From JAWLHJ01 sp039587535 (GTDB lineage: Bacteria > Gemmatimonadota > Gemmatimonadetes > Longimicrobiales > Gaopeijiaceae): a DNA stretch of 64,000 nucleotides. The stretch spans positions 62,001 through 126,000 of the forward strand of contig JBDHIF010000007.1 in the NCBI GenBank assembly GCA_039587535.1. Reading direction: 5' to 3'. A model generated the notes under the pieces. The model was not told the origin of the DNA and did no database searches. It saw only the letters and a list, made by a program, of their open reading frames with translations. Below are positions 51,801-60,858 of this stretch, piece by piece. The position numbers were made by a program, and so were the translations under genes. Positions within the stretch are counted from its first letter, which is position 1, and every line of letters begins with the position of its first letter.

Positions 51801-54086
51801 ATGGCCCCAATGAAGAAGCTCCTCACCGTACTCACGATCACGCTCGCAGCGTGCACCTCGCCAGGTCTGGAAGAGGCGCGTTGGGAAGCCCGGGCCGACA
51901 ACGTGACCATCACCAGGGATGAGTGGGGCATCGCGCATGTGGATGGTCGCACCGATGCGGACGCCGTCTTCGGGATGATCTACGCGCAAGCTGAAGACGA
52001 CTTAAACCGCATCGAGGTCAACTACCTGAACGCCATGGGACGCCTCGCCGAGGCGGAGGGAGAGGCAGAGATCTGGCGGGACCTCCGCATGCGCCTGTTC
52101 ATCGACCCGGACGAGATGCAGGCACTCTACGCCTCGAGCCCCGCCTGGCTCCGGGAGCTCATGGACGCCTGGGCCGATGGTCTCAACTACTTCCTCCACA
52201 CGCACCCGGACGTGGAGCCCCGCGTGATCGATCGGTGGGAGCCCTGGATGGCGCTCACGTTCACCGAGGGGAGCATCGGTGGCGACATCGAGCGGGTGAG
52301 CCTGACACAGCTCGCTGAGTTCTACGGGGATGATCCGGAGGCCCGGCTCCGCGCGACAGTCGCCGCTGAGGAGGCCGCGCGCCCGCGGGGCGTGTCTCCA
52401 CCTACCGACCTCGGAGGAGCGTCGCCGCGAGCTAGGACCTCCTTGGTGGCAAGCGGACTCCTGCCGCGGGACCCGGACGATCCGCGCGCCGAGCCGTCCG
52501 GCTCGAATGGCTTCGCGATCGCCCCCGAGAATACCGTCGACGGGCATGCGCTCCTGCTCATCAACCCGCACACGTCGTTCTTCTTCCGCTCGGAGCTGCA
52601 CATGACGAGCGACGAAGGGCTCAACGCATATGGCGCTGTCACCTGGGGTCAGTTTTTCGTCTACCAGGGGTTCAACGAGACGGCGGGCTGGATGCACACG
52701 TCCAGCGGTGTGGACAACATCGACGAGTACCTGGAGCGGGTGATTCCGGACGGTGATTCACTGGTCTACGAGCATGGCGACACCCGCCGGCCTCTGAAGG
52801 CGAGAGACGTCACCATCCGGTACCGCACGAGCAGCGGGATGAGGGAACGGACCTTCACGGCGTACCGGACTCACCACGGCCCCGTCGTGCGCGAGGCCGA
52901 CGGCCGCTGGATCTCCGTGAGCCTGATGGAGAATCCCCAGGAAGCCCTGCAGCAGTCCTATCTTCGGACCAAGGCGGAGAACCTCGAGGCGTTCCTGGAG
53001 GTGATGGAGCGGCACACCAACTCCTCCAACAACACGGTCTACGCCGACGCCGAAGGCAACATTGCTTACCTGCATAGCAACTTCATCCCGCAGCGCGATA
53101 CCGGGTTCGATTGGTCCCGCCCGGTCGACGGGACGGACCCCGCAAGCGATTGGGGTCCGCCCACGGCCATCGAGGACAGCCCCAACGTCGTCAATCCACC
53201 CAACGGATGGGTCCAGAACACGAACAACTGGCCGTACTCGGCCGCTGGCCCCTACAGCCCAAGGCGAGAAGACTACCCGGCCTACGTGGACCGGTACGGC
53301 GAGAACGCCCGGGGACTCAGCGCGCTGCGGCTCATCCCGGATCGTTCGGACTTCACGCTCGAGGGTCTCCGTGAGGCGGCCTACGACAGCTACCTGACGG
53401 CTTTCGCCGCCCTGGTGCCCTCCCTGGTGGACGCATGGGATGCGCTTCCCGCCGCGAGCCCACTCCGCGAAGGGCTGGACGAGCCCATGGCGGAGCTCCG
53501 GACCTGGGATTTCCGCTGGGGCGTGAGATCGGTGCCGACCTCACTGGCTGTATACTGGGGAGAGGCGCTGCTCGATGCGATCGGGGATCAGGCCCGGGCA
53601 GTCGGCATCAGCAGCACACAGTACGCCGAGACCCTCGCCTCACCCGAACAGCACGTCACCGCGCTCTCCGCGGCCGTCCAGCGGTTGACCGACGACTTCG
53701 GGCACTGGCGCACGCCCTGGGGCGAGATCAACCGCTTCCAGCGGCTCACGGGCGCCATCCAGCAGCCGTTCAACGACGATGGGCCCAGCACCGCCGTTGG
53801 CTTCACTTCGTCACGATGGGGATCCTTGGCGTCGTTCGGCGCCCGGACCTACCCCGGGACCGTACGGCGGTACGGCACGAGTGGAAACAGCTTTGTGGCC
53901 GTGGTCGAGTTCGGCGACTCCGTTCGGGCGGTGGCGGTGACGGCGGGGGGAGAGAGCGGCGACCCGGATTCACCCCACTTCGACGATCAGACGCAGCTTT
54001 ATGCCGACGGAGACCTCCGTCCCGTCCATTTCTACCCCGATGACATCGCCGAGCACGCTGAGCGCACCTATCGGCCCGGAAGCTGA
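51801..54086 (+). CDS. Penicillin acylase family (S45) N-terminal nucleophile hydrolase, lipoprotein
   Basis: 761 residues from ATG 51801 (ATG 51810 possible). Lipobox LTITLAAC gives a lipid-anchored precursor. The family autocleaves before a serine, here Ser235 in PSGSNGFAIAPE, to give alpha and beta chains. The N-terminal DEWGIAHVDGRTDADAVFGMIYAQAEDD and the beta-chain YSPRREDYPAYVDRYGEN are typical. Members cleave amides such as acyl-homoserine lactones, penicillins or aculeacin; the substrate here is unknown. Confidence 0.92.
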   Translation: MAPMKKLLTVLTITLAACTSPGLEEARWEARADNVTITRDEWGIAHVDGRTDADAVFGMIYAQAEDDLNRIEVNYLNAMGRLAEAEGEAEIWRDLRMRLFIDPDEMQALYASSPAWLRELMDAWADGLNYFLHTHPDVEPRVIDRWEPWMALTFTEGSIGGDIERVSLTQLAEFYGDDPEARLRATVAAEEAARPRGVSPPTDLGGASPRARTSLVASGLLPRDPDDPRAEPSGSNGFAIAPENTVDGHALLLINPHTSFFFRSELHMTSDEGLNAYGAVTWGQFFVYQGFNETAGWMHTSSGVDNIDEYLERVIPDGDSLVYEHGDTRRPLKARDVTIRYRTSSGMRERTFTAYRTHHGPVVREADGRWISVSLMENPQEALQQSYLRTKAENLEAFLEVMERHTNSSNNTVYADAEGNIAYLHSNFIPQRDTGFDWSRPVDGTDPASDWGPPTAIEDSPNVVNPPNGWVQNTNNWPYSAAGPYSPRREDYPAYVDRYGENARGLSALRLIPDRSDFTLEGLREAAYDSYLTAFAALVPSLVDAWDALPAASPLREGLDEPMAELRTWDFRWGVRSVPTSLAVYWGEALLDAIGDQARAVGISSTQYAETLASPEQHVTALSAAVQRLTDDFGHWRTPWGEINRFQRLTGAIQQPFNDDGPSTAVGFTSSRWGSLASFGARTYPGTVRRYGTSGNSFVAVVEFGDSVRAVAVTAGGESGDPDSPHFDDQTQLYADGDLRPVHFYPDDIAEHAERTYRPGS

Positions 54087-54170
54087 ACCCTCTGCCCGTG
54101 CTCCCCGGCCCGAGGCTCTTGTTGGTCCCAGGAAGGCTCCCGTGGACCATCTGCTGACCTCATCGGGCGA

Positions 54171-55781
54171 TCAGCGTTTGAGGAGGACCTCACCCGCCAG
54201 CGTTCCGGTGAAGTCACCATCGGTCACCGCGAGCCGGCCATTCACGAGCACGTGCACCATGCCTTGCGAGAGTTGGTGCGGATCGGTGAAGGTCGCAGGC
54301 GTGTGCACGCGCGCCAGGTCGAACACCACCAGGTCCGCTACGGCCCCGATCCGGATCTCCCCACGGTCCGGCATCCGGTACACCTGAGCCGGGAGGGACG
54401 TCATGGTGCGGATCGCCTCCTCCAGGGAGATCACACCCTCCTCGCGCACGTAGGTCTCCAGCTTCCGAGTGAAGGCGCCATAGGACCGCGGGTGGGGCAC
54501 GCCTTCGCCCAATGGCACCAGCCCACCGTCCGAAGCCGTCATCGTCGTACCGTGCTCCATGATGAGGACCACGTCCTCCTCGGCCATGTTGTGCGACACG
54601 ATGCTCGGGGAGCCCTGGCGGAAAAGGCCTACAGCGGCGTTGATCGCGTCGGAGCCGAGCTCGGCAGCCACTGCGGCAAGGGTGCGTCCCTCGATCCCGG
54701 GGTCCTGCGGGAACCTCCGGAACTGGATACGGTCCGCGCCACCGCGTCGGGCGAGGTTTTCCGACATGGCCTCCCGGATCCGGCGCAGGTCGGCGGGCCG
54801 GGACAGGCGCGCGCGTAGCGAGTCAGCCCCGCCGGCCTGGGCCCAACGTGGCAAGAGCGCGGCGGAGAGGCTGGTCGCCGATGCAGTATAGGGATACTGG
54901 TCCATGTACACCTCGACGCCGTCGGCCCGAGCCCGCTCCAGCCGCCGTATGAGCGCCAGTGAATAGCCCCACACGTCCGGTCCGAGAGCCTTGGCGTGAG
55001 ACCACACCCCGGGAAGGCGGGCCTCACGAGCCACCGTCACGACCTCATCCACGGCCGCGGCGACCCCGATCGTGTAGGTGGACTCGTCCCGGATGTGGCT
55101 TTGATAAGCACCTCCGAACTCGGCGGCCACACGGGCGAGCTCCACGAGCTCCCGCGTGTCGGAATAGCTTCCCGGGGCGTAGAACGGGCCGCTGGACAGT
55201 CCCCAGGCCCCTTCAGTCATACCTTTGCGCACCAGGCGCCGCATTCGGTCCAGATCTTCCTCAGTCGCCAGCCGGTCTTCCATACCCAACACGGCCCGCC
55301 GGATGGATCCGTGCGGCACGAGCTGCGCCACGTTCACGCCTAGGCCATACGCACGCAGCGCTCGCCGCTGGGCAGCCAGGTCGACCGGTCCGCCGCCATC
55401 AGGATTCGCGAAAATGGTCGTGACTCCCTGGGCGAGGAGCGGGCGCCCGTGGCTGAGCTGGGCGGTGGCCAGCCCGGCGGCGGCGTGGGAGTGGGTATCG
55501 ATGAAGCCCGGAGCGACGTAAAGGCCGGCCGCGTCCAGGACCCGTGACGCCTGCGCTTCACTGAGATCCCCGACCGCCGCGATCCGTCCGGCGACGATCG
55601 CTACATCAGCTTTGAACCACGGATTCCCCGCTCCATCCAGGACCCGACCACCCCGAAGCAAAACGTCGTAGCGAGCCTCCGCGTCTTGGGCGTGCACTCC
55701 TCCAGCCATTCCCTCAAAGAGGCACGCCACGAGGATGACGGACAGCCTCGAGGTCCTGAAACGGAACGCGCAAAACGACAT
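54171..55781 (-). CDS. N-acyl-D-amino-acid deacylase-like amidohydrolase, exported
   Basis: 536 residues. Signal peptide (LSVILVACLFEGMAGGVHA). Amidohydrolase-fold motifs: GRVLDGAGNPWFKADVAI, the first metal motif GFIDTHSHA, and the D-aminoacylase region around QSHIRDEST, SHAKALGPD and EVYMDQYPYTAS. Ends with the usual ADLVVFD and a short strand. The family removes acyl groups from D-amino acids. It is convergent with the penicillin-acylase gene, and both hydrolyse acyl-amides in the envelope. Confidence 0.9.
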   Translation of the reverse strand: MSFCAFRFRTSRLSVILVACLFEGMAGGVHAQDAEARYDVLLRGGRVLDGAGNPWFKADVAIVAGRIAAVGDLSEAQASRVLDAAGLYVAPGFIDTHSHAAAGLATAQLSHGRPLLAQGVTTIFANPDGGGPVDLAAQRRALRAYGLGVNVAQLVPHGSIRRAVLGMEDRLATEEDLDRMRRLVRKGMTEGAWGLSSGPFYAPGSYSDTRELVELARVAAEFGGAYQSHIRDESTYTIGVAAAVDEVVTVAREARLPGVWSHAKALGPDVWGYSLALIRRLERARADGVEVYMDQYPYTASATSLSAALLPRWAQAGGADSLRARLSRPADLRRIREAMSENLARRGGADRIQFRRFPQDPGIEGRTLAAVAAELGSDAINAAVGLFRQGSPSIVSHNMAEEDVVLIMEHGTTMTASDGGLVPLGEGVPHPRSYGAFTRKLETYVREEGVISLEEAIRTMTSLPAQVYRMPDRGEIRIGAVADLVVFDLARVHTPATFTDPHQLSQGMVHVLVNGRLAVTDGDFTGTLAGEVLLKR

Positions 55782-55885
55782 TGGGCGGCCAAGATTGAAA
55801 GGATTATTGGCTGGATGCCGGCCAACGTGTCCTCATTCGTCCCGACCGGCAAGCGTCTAGGACTGGCTCTGAGACCCGGACGTGC

Positions 55886-55922
55886 GAACGGGCCCGGCCG
55901 CGTGTCGCGACCGAGCCCGTTC
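55886..55922 (-). terminator. Hairpin downstream of groEL
   Basis: GAACGGGC and GCCCGTTC arms enclose a GC-rich inner part, 26 bases after the groEL stop. There is no clear T-run, so it may stabilise the mRNA end or act with Rho. The remainder of the 166-base gap to the deacylase gene holds nothing distinct. Confidence 0.4.
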
Positions 55923-55947
55923 CAGCAACTCCGAGGAGCTGAGGCGT

Positions 55948-57582
55948 CTAGTACATCCCGCCCATGCCACCACCCGGCATACCGCCCGGAGCAGCAGGCT
56001 CGTCCTCGGGGACGTCCACGACCACGGCTTCAGTGGTCAGGAGCAGCCCGGCGATCGACGAAGCGTTCTGAAGGGCCGTGCGCACGACCTTCGTCGGGTC
56101 GATGACACCGGCCTTCACGAGATCCTCGTACTTGTCGTCCTGGGCGTTGTACCCGAAGCCACCCTCACCGTCACGGACCGTGGCGACCACGATGCTGCCC
56201 TCGACGCCTGCGTTGATCGCGATCTGGCGGATCGGATGCTCCAGCGCCCGGCGGAGGATCTGCACACCGATGTTCTCGTCCTCACGGTCGAGCGTGAACT
56301 TCTCCAAAGTGCTCTGGGCACGCAGAAGCGCCACGCCACCTCCGGGCACGATGCCTTCCTCCACGGCCGCGCGGGTCGCGTGGAGCGCGTCCTCGACCAG
56401 AGCCTTCTTCTCCTTCATCTCGGACTCGGTCGCAGCCCCGACGTGGATCACGGCCACACCGCCAGCGAGCTTCGCGAGACGCTCCTGGAGCTTCTCCCGA
56501 TCGTAGTCCGACGTGCTCTTGTCGATCTGCATCCGGATCTCCTCGATCCGGCCCTTGATCTGGTCGGCGTCACCGCCACCGTCGATGATGGTGGTGTTAT
56601 CCTTGTCGATGACGACGCGCTTGGCTTCACCCAGGTCGGAAAGAACAGCGTTCTCGAGCTTGAAGCCGACGTCCTCGGAGATCACCTGCCCACCCGTCAG
56701 GGTGGCGATGTCCTGCAGCATGGCCTTGCGCCGATCACCGAAGCCCGGCGCCTTGACCGCCGCCACCTTCAGCGTGCCGCGGAGCTTGTTCACGACGAGC
56801 GTGGCCAAAGCCTCGCCCTCGACCTCTTCCGACACGATGAGGAGGGGACGACCACCCTGGGCCACCTTCTCCAACACCGGGAGGAGATCCTTCATGGCAC
56901 TGATCTTCTTGTCGTAGATCAGGATCATTGGATCATCCAGAACGGCTTCCATCCGCTCGGGGTCCGTCACGAAGTAAGGCGACAGGTAGCCGCGGTCGAA
57001 CTGCATACCCTCCACGGTCTCCAGAGTCGTCTCGAGGCCGCGAGCCTCCTCGACCGTGATGACCCCGTCCTTGCCGACCTTGTCCATCGCATCAGCGATG
57101 AGATCACCGATCTCCTTGGTGTTGTTCGCGGAGATGGCGCCAACCTGAGCGATCTCCTTCTTGCCCTTGGTGGGAGTCGAGAGCTTTCTGAGCTCCTCGA
57201 CGACCTGCTCCACCGCCTTGTCGATACCGCGGCGGATGCCCATCGGGTTCGTTCCGGCGGTGACGTTCTTCAGGCCTTCGCCGAAGATCGCCTGGGCCAA
57301 CACGGTGGCCGTGGTCGTACCGTCACCGGCCACGTCGGAGGTCTTCGTCGCGACCTCCTTCACCATCTGGGCACCCATGTTTTCAATCGCGTCGTCCAGC
57401 TCGATCTCCTTCGCCACCGACACACCGTCCTTCGTAACGGTCGGGGCTCCAAATTTCCGATCCAGGACCACATTCCGCCCCTTGGGGCCGAGGGTCACCT
57501 TCACGGCACGAGCGAGCTGATCGACACCCGACTTGAGGCGCGCACGCGCCTCGACGTCGAACTCGAGCTCTTTAGCTGCCAT
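55948..57582 (-). CDS. groL: Chaperonin GroEL (60 kDa)
   Basis: 544 residues, normal length, ending in the Gly/Met tail GGMPGGGMGGMY. It folds proteins inside a 14-mer. Conserved blocks are LGPKGRNVVLD, GDGTTTATVLAQAI (ATP site) and AAVEEGIVPGGGVALLRA. It lies 30 bases after groES in the CIRCE-controlled operon. Confidence 0.98.
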   Translation of the reverse strand: MAAKELEFDVEARARLKSGVDQLARAVKVTLGPKGRNVVLDRKFGAPTVTKDGVSVAKEIELDDAIENMGAQMVKEVATKTSDVAGDGTTTATVLAQAIFGEGLKNVTAGTNPMGIRRGIDKAVEQVVEELRKLSTPTKGKKEIAQVGAISANNTKEIGDLIADAMDKVGKDGVITVEEARGLETTLETVEGMQFDRGYLSPYFVTDPERMEAVLDDPMILIYDKKISAMKDLLPVLEKVAQGGRPLLIVSEEVEGEALATLVVNKLRGTLKVAAVKAPGFGDRRKAMLQDIATLTGGQVISEDVGFKLENAVLSDLGEAKRVVIDKDNTTIIDGGGDADQIKGRIEEIRMQIDKSTSDYDREKLQERLAKLAGGVAVIHVGAATESEMKEKKALVEDALHATRAAVEEGIVPGGGVALLRAQSTLEKFTLDREDENIGVQILRRALEHPIRQIAINAGVEGSIVVATVRDGEGGFGYNAQDDKYEDLVKAGVIDPTKVVRTALQNASSIAGLLLTTEAVVVDVPEDEPAAPGGMPGGGMGGMY

Positions 57583-57612
57583 GAGTCGTATCTCCTATTC
57601 GTCGATTTGCGC

Positions 57613-57921
57613 TTAAGAAATGACCGCGAGGATATCCGCTTCACGGAGGATCAGGTACTCCGCCCCGTCCAGCGTGACATCCGTGCCGCTGTACTTACCG
57701 TACAGGACCTTGTCGCCAACCTCCACGTCCAGCTTGAGCCGAGTGCCGTCTTCCGACAAACGACCGGGGCCAACCGCGACGATCTCGCCTTGAGAAGGCT
57801 TCTCCTTCGCGGTGTCAGGGATGTAGATCCCGCCGCGCATCTCCTCGCCTTCCTGCGCGGGAGCTACCACGACTCGGTCAGCCAACGGCTTGACCTTCGG
57901 TGCGCCGTTCTTTTTAGCCAT
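57613..57921 (-). CDS. groS: Co-chaperonin GroES
   Basis: 102 residues. Caps the GroEL ring. Core: VKPLADRVVVAPAQEGEE, the mobile loop GGIYIPDTAKEKPSQGEIVAVG, and VLYGKYSGTDV. First gene of the operon, 52 bases downstream of a perfect CIRCE element. Confidence 0.97.
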   Translation of the reverse strand: MAKKNGAPKVKPLADRVVVAPAQEGEEMRGGIYIPDTAKEKPSQGEIVAVGPGRLSEDGTRLKLDVEVGDKVLYGKYSGTDVTLDGAEYLILREADILAVIS

Positions 57922-57973
57922 CAGGCCTCCTTACGCTTGCTAGGGCCGTGACCATGAGGGTGATCACCAGGTG

Positions 57974-58000
57974 TTAGCACTCGTCGATGGTGAGTGCTAA
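57974..58000 (-). promoter_or_regulatory. CIRCE operator for HrcA
   Basis: TTAGCACTC (57974-57982), a 9-base spacer and GAGTGCTAA (57992-58000) match the CIRCE consensus at all 18 arm positions. HrcA bound here represses groESL until heat shock. It starts at about the expected transcription start. Confidence 0.97.
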
Positions 58001-58008
58001 CGTCGAGA

Positions 58009-58038
58009 ATAATCTGGGGCGTCCTTCCCGTGTGTCAA
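58009..58038 (-). promoter_or_regulatory. groESL sigma-70-type promoter
   Basis: On the minus strand TTGACA (58033-58038) is a perfect -35 box, and GATTAT (58009-58014) follows after 18 bases. The start would fall at about 58002, directly before the CIRCE operator, so HrcA would block RNA polymerase. Confidence 0.75.
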
Positions 58039-58126
58039 CCTGCTGCGCAAAGGAACGTCGGCCCGCTGGGACGCGAAGATGCGCCCTGGCCCGTGCCTAC
58101 TGGCCGGGCATTATCTCCCTTCCGGC

Positions 58127-59203
58127 TCAGGCACTGTCCGTCAGGGCTTCCATACGCGCCACCCCGTCGAGCCCGACGATCGCGTGCACCACTTCGTCGG
58201 CGAGGCCGACGGGGAACCAGTGGCCCAGTTCTGCGAGCACCGTGAACGACGCGCGAGCCTCCGAATAGGCCCGCTCGAGCACGGCCCGGGCGGAGTCGCG
58301 GAAGGTCGTTTCCACCGTACCCGAGGCCACGTTCCCGGTCTGCAGGGCCACGTTCAAGGCCGCTCGCTCTGCTTCGGATCCCCGGTGATGGATCTGCGAG
58401 GTGAGGAGATTGTGGCTCCGCCGGCCGATGTCGAACTCGAAGTCCGTCAGGTCGTCGACGATCTGGAACGCCGTACCCAGCTGGGCGACCGCGGCCTCCG
58501 CGGCGCTCAGCCTCGCTCCCCCGTCATCGTCCTCCAACACGGCTGGAGCTGCGAAGGCCAGCGCGAACAGCGCCCCACCCCGCACCCGATGTACACGCTG
58601 CACCATCGTTTCCGGATCAGGAATCTCCTCTACCCCGCCCTCCTCGGAGCCCTCCAGGGCCCCGATGGCCGCCATGCGGTCCAGCAGGGCGTTCTGTATC
58701 CGGGCCAGCTGATCGCGGGTCAACACGTCCTGGTCCTCGGCCCGATCCAGCGTCCTACGCTGCAGCCTCTCGAACGCCATGAGCTGCAGGATCGACATGA
58801 ACCGAGGCCCCGCATGCGGGAGGAGCGGTAGCAGCGATTTCTCCTGGTCGTCGAAGAGGTTGTCTGCAGCGGTGATGGTGCCCTTGATACAGAAGTTCAG
58901 CTCGGTGTAAAGGCGAAGTCGGTTGACCGGCACATCGAGGGCACGAAAGATCGACCGGAAGAGGATGAGGAAGAAATATTCCTGCAAGAAGTGAAGGCCT
59001 TCCGGTGTCGTGACCTCGTCGGCCGAGGGCACATGGGGGACCTCCGTCCGGTATGCCTCGCCCAGAACCGCTTCCAGGTCGGCGTAGACCTCCCGCACTG
59101 CGTCGGCCTGAGCCTCCATGTCGGGAGCCAGCCCGGACCAGACGCCTTCCTCCGCCAGGAGACGGACCGCCTCACGGGATCGGAACACGGGGGAGAGGGT
59201 CAT
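58127..59203 (-). CDS. Isoprenoid-synthase-like protein with divergent Asp motifs
   Basis: 358 residues. Helical protein with two acidic motifs in the positions of trans-isoprenyl diphosphate synthases: ADNLFDDQEKS (about residues 110-120) and FQIVDDLTDFEFDIG (about 255-270). The N terminus is longer than usual and GKRLRP, needed for isopentenyl binding in typical members, is absent. It could therefore be a cyclase, a non-standard prenyltransferase or an accessory subunit. It lies upstream of and divergent in spirit from ispA, but without linkage to other isoprenoid genes. Confidence 0.7.
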   Translation of the reverse strand: MTLSPVFRSREAVRLLAEEGVWSGLAPDMEAQADAVREVYADLEAVLGEAYRTEVPHVPSADEVTTPEGLHFLQEYFFLILFRSIFRALDVPVNRLRLYTELNFCIKGTITAADNLFDDQEKSLLPLLPHAGPRFMSILQLMAFERLQRRTLDRAEDQDVLTRDQLARIQNALLDRMAAIGALEGSEEGGVEEIPDPETMVQRVHRVRGGALFALAFAAPAVLEDDDGGARLSAAEAAVAQLGTAFQIVDDLTDFEFDIGRRSHNLLTSQIHHRGSEAERAALNVALQTGNVASGTVETTFRDSARAVLERAYSEARASFTVLAELGHWFPVGLADEVVHAIVGLDGVARMEALTDSA

Positions 59204-59275
59204 GCGCTTCTCGAGTGTGCGTTCACGGTAGACGCCCGTCCGGGCGCGATTCCAGAACGGTGAATGTAGTGGCGG

Positions 59276-60067
59276 TCACGGCGACGGGGACACCCTGCCA
59301 TCGAGATATGCGCCAGCCATGGCGAGTCCGTAAAGCGTGAGGAACGGCTCAACGAAAGCCGCGGTCTCCAAGTAGGGTCCAATGGACCTGGCGAAGCCGC
59401 CTGTCACCACCACCCGCGCGTCGGGCCGACCCCACTCGTCCAAGATTCCCCGTACGATTCCGTCAACGCCGCCCACCGCCTGGTAGAAGACCCCGCTCTG
59501 GATACAGGTTTCCGTCCGACGTCCGATCACACGATCCGGCGGCACCAACTCGACCCGTGGGAGCTTTGCGGTCCGGGCCGCCAGCCAATCCAGCCCCGCG
59601 GCCAAGCCTGCAGCGATCACACCTCCCAGGAAGACCCCTTCCGACGTGATGCAATCGAAGGTCGTCGCGGTACCGAGGTCCACGACAATCGTGTCTTCGT
59701 GATATAGCTCCCGGGCGGCCAATGTATTCACGATGCGGTCCGCGCCCACAGTCATGGGCTCGTCCACGTCGAGCCGAATGGGAAGGCCCGAGGACGGCCC
59801 CACCTCGTGCACGGAGCCGGAGACGATCCTCTTCAGCGTTCCTGCCCAGACCTGATTCACCGACGGAACGACGGACCCGATGACGCCGCTCTCGATGGCA
59901 TCCTCGTCGATCTCGTCACCCTGGAGGAAGGCGCGCACCAGTGCTCGCATTTCGTCGGAGGTCCGAGGCACGCCCGAGCTGACGCGCCAGTGAGACACGA
60001 GCTCGGTCGTACCGGACACGAGGCCTACGACGGTTTCCGTGTTCCCCACGTCGACAACGAGTCGCAC
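59276..60067 (-). CDS. coaX: Type III pantothenate kinase
   Basis: 263 residues. First step of coenzyme A synthesis, without feedback inhibition by CoA. ASKHA fold motifs: VVDVGNTETVVGLV near the N terminus, GADRIVNTLAARELY, VVDLGTATTFDCIT, and GGVIAAGLAAGLDWL. It lies 27 bases after birA in the mutL-miaA-bshA-uppP-birA-coaX run; birA-coaX linkage is common. Confidence 0.95.
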   Translation of the reverse strand: MRLVVDVGNTETVVGLVSGTTELVSHWRVSSGVPRTSDEMRALVRAFLQGDEIDEDAIESGVIGSVVPSVNQVWAGTLKRIVSGSVHEVGPSSGLPIRLDVDEPMTVGADRIVNTLAARELYHEDTIVVDLGTATTFDCITSEGVFLGGVIAAGLAAGLDWLAARTAKLPRVELVPPDRVIGRRTETCIQSGVFYQAVGGVDGIVRGILDEWGRPDARVVVTGGFARSIGPYLETAAFVEPFLTLYGLAMAGAYLDGRVSPSP

Positions 60068-60094
60068 GAGGCTGCTCCTTCGGTCAGGGTATCT

Positions 60095-60847
60095 TCAAGC
60101 GGGCCGGACACTCCCGGCCCGGACGTGTATCCGGCGTCCATCCTCCCGCTCCAACACCAGTGCACCGTCGTCCGCGATGCCGACTGCACGCCCTCGGCCG
60201 TGCTGCGTCGTGATCACCGGGCGACCCGCCAGCGCATCCCTCTCGGATAGCGCCTGGCGTTCCTCCACGCTCAACAAGGGCGTTGCCGCGGCAAGGCGGC
60301 CTCTCAGCGCCGTCAGGAGCGCGCCCGCCAGAGCCGCACGATCAGGAATGCGGCCCCAGGCTGACTCCAGAGTCGTGGCGCGCTTGGCGAGCGTTTCGGC
60401 GAATCCCCCGGGCGGGGCTCGCGTGTTGATACCGACACCCGCCACCACCAAGGAGCGGACACCCTCGCAGAGGATGCCGGCCACCTTGCGGTCCGAGATC
60501 GTCACATCGTTTGGCCACTCGATGCGTGCACGGAGTCCAGGACAGGTTCGTTCGATCGCTTCCGTGGCGGCCAGCCCGACGAGCAAGGGTAAGTGCGTGG
60601 CGGATGGAACGGGCAACAGGACCGACAACCAGAGCCCGGAGCCCGGGGCCGAGACCCACTCTGCGCCCGTGCGCCCGCGCCCTGCGGTCTGCTCTTCGGC
60701 CACCACGGTCGTGTACGGGCCCCATCCCTCCTCGGCCAGCGCTCGAGCGCGGTCGTTGGTGGATCCCACGGTCGCATGGATCTCGAGGCGGGGAAGTCGC
60801 CATAGATCGCTCCAGAACCCGATCGGTCGTCCTTCCCAGATCTCCAC
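60095..60847 (-). CDS. birA: Biotin--[acetyl-CoA-carboxylase] ligase
   Basis: 250 residues from GTG 60847, fixed by an AGGAG site six bases upstream that lies just past the uppP stop; the frame is open further but overlaps uppP. Motifs: STNDRARALAEEG, the ATP loop AGRGRTGAEWVS, EWPNDV, KVAGILCEG and VVAGVGINTR. There is no N-terminal helix-turn-helix, so it is a ligase without repressor function. It attaches biotin to acetyl-CoA carboxylase. Confidence 0.95.
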   Translation of the reverse strand: MEIWEGRPIGFWSDLWRLPRLEIHATVGSTNDRARALAEEGWGPYTTVVAEEQTAGRGRTGAEWVSAPGSGLWLSVLLPVPSATHLPLLVGLAATEAIERTCPGLRARIEWPNDVTISDRKVAGILCEGVRSLVVAGVGINTRAPPGGFAETLAKRATTLESAWGRIPDRAALAGALLTALRGRLAAATPLLSVEERQALSERDALAGRPVITTQHGRGRAVGIADDGALVLEREDGRRIHVRAGSVRPA

Positions 60848-60858
60848 GTCAGCTCCTG

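Noticed and set aside
55882..57951. Long open frame antisense to groEL/groES (689 codons)
   Set aside because: It is the mirror of highly conserved chaperonin genes in GC-rich DNA and has no ribosome-binding site or family similarity.
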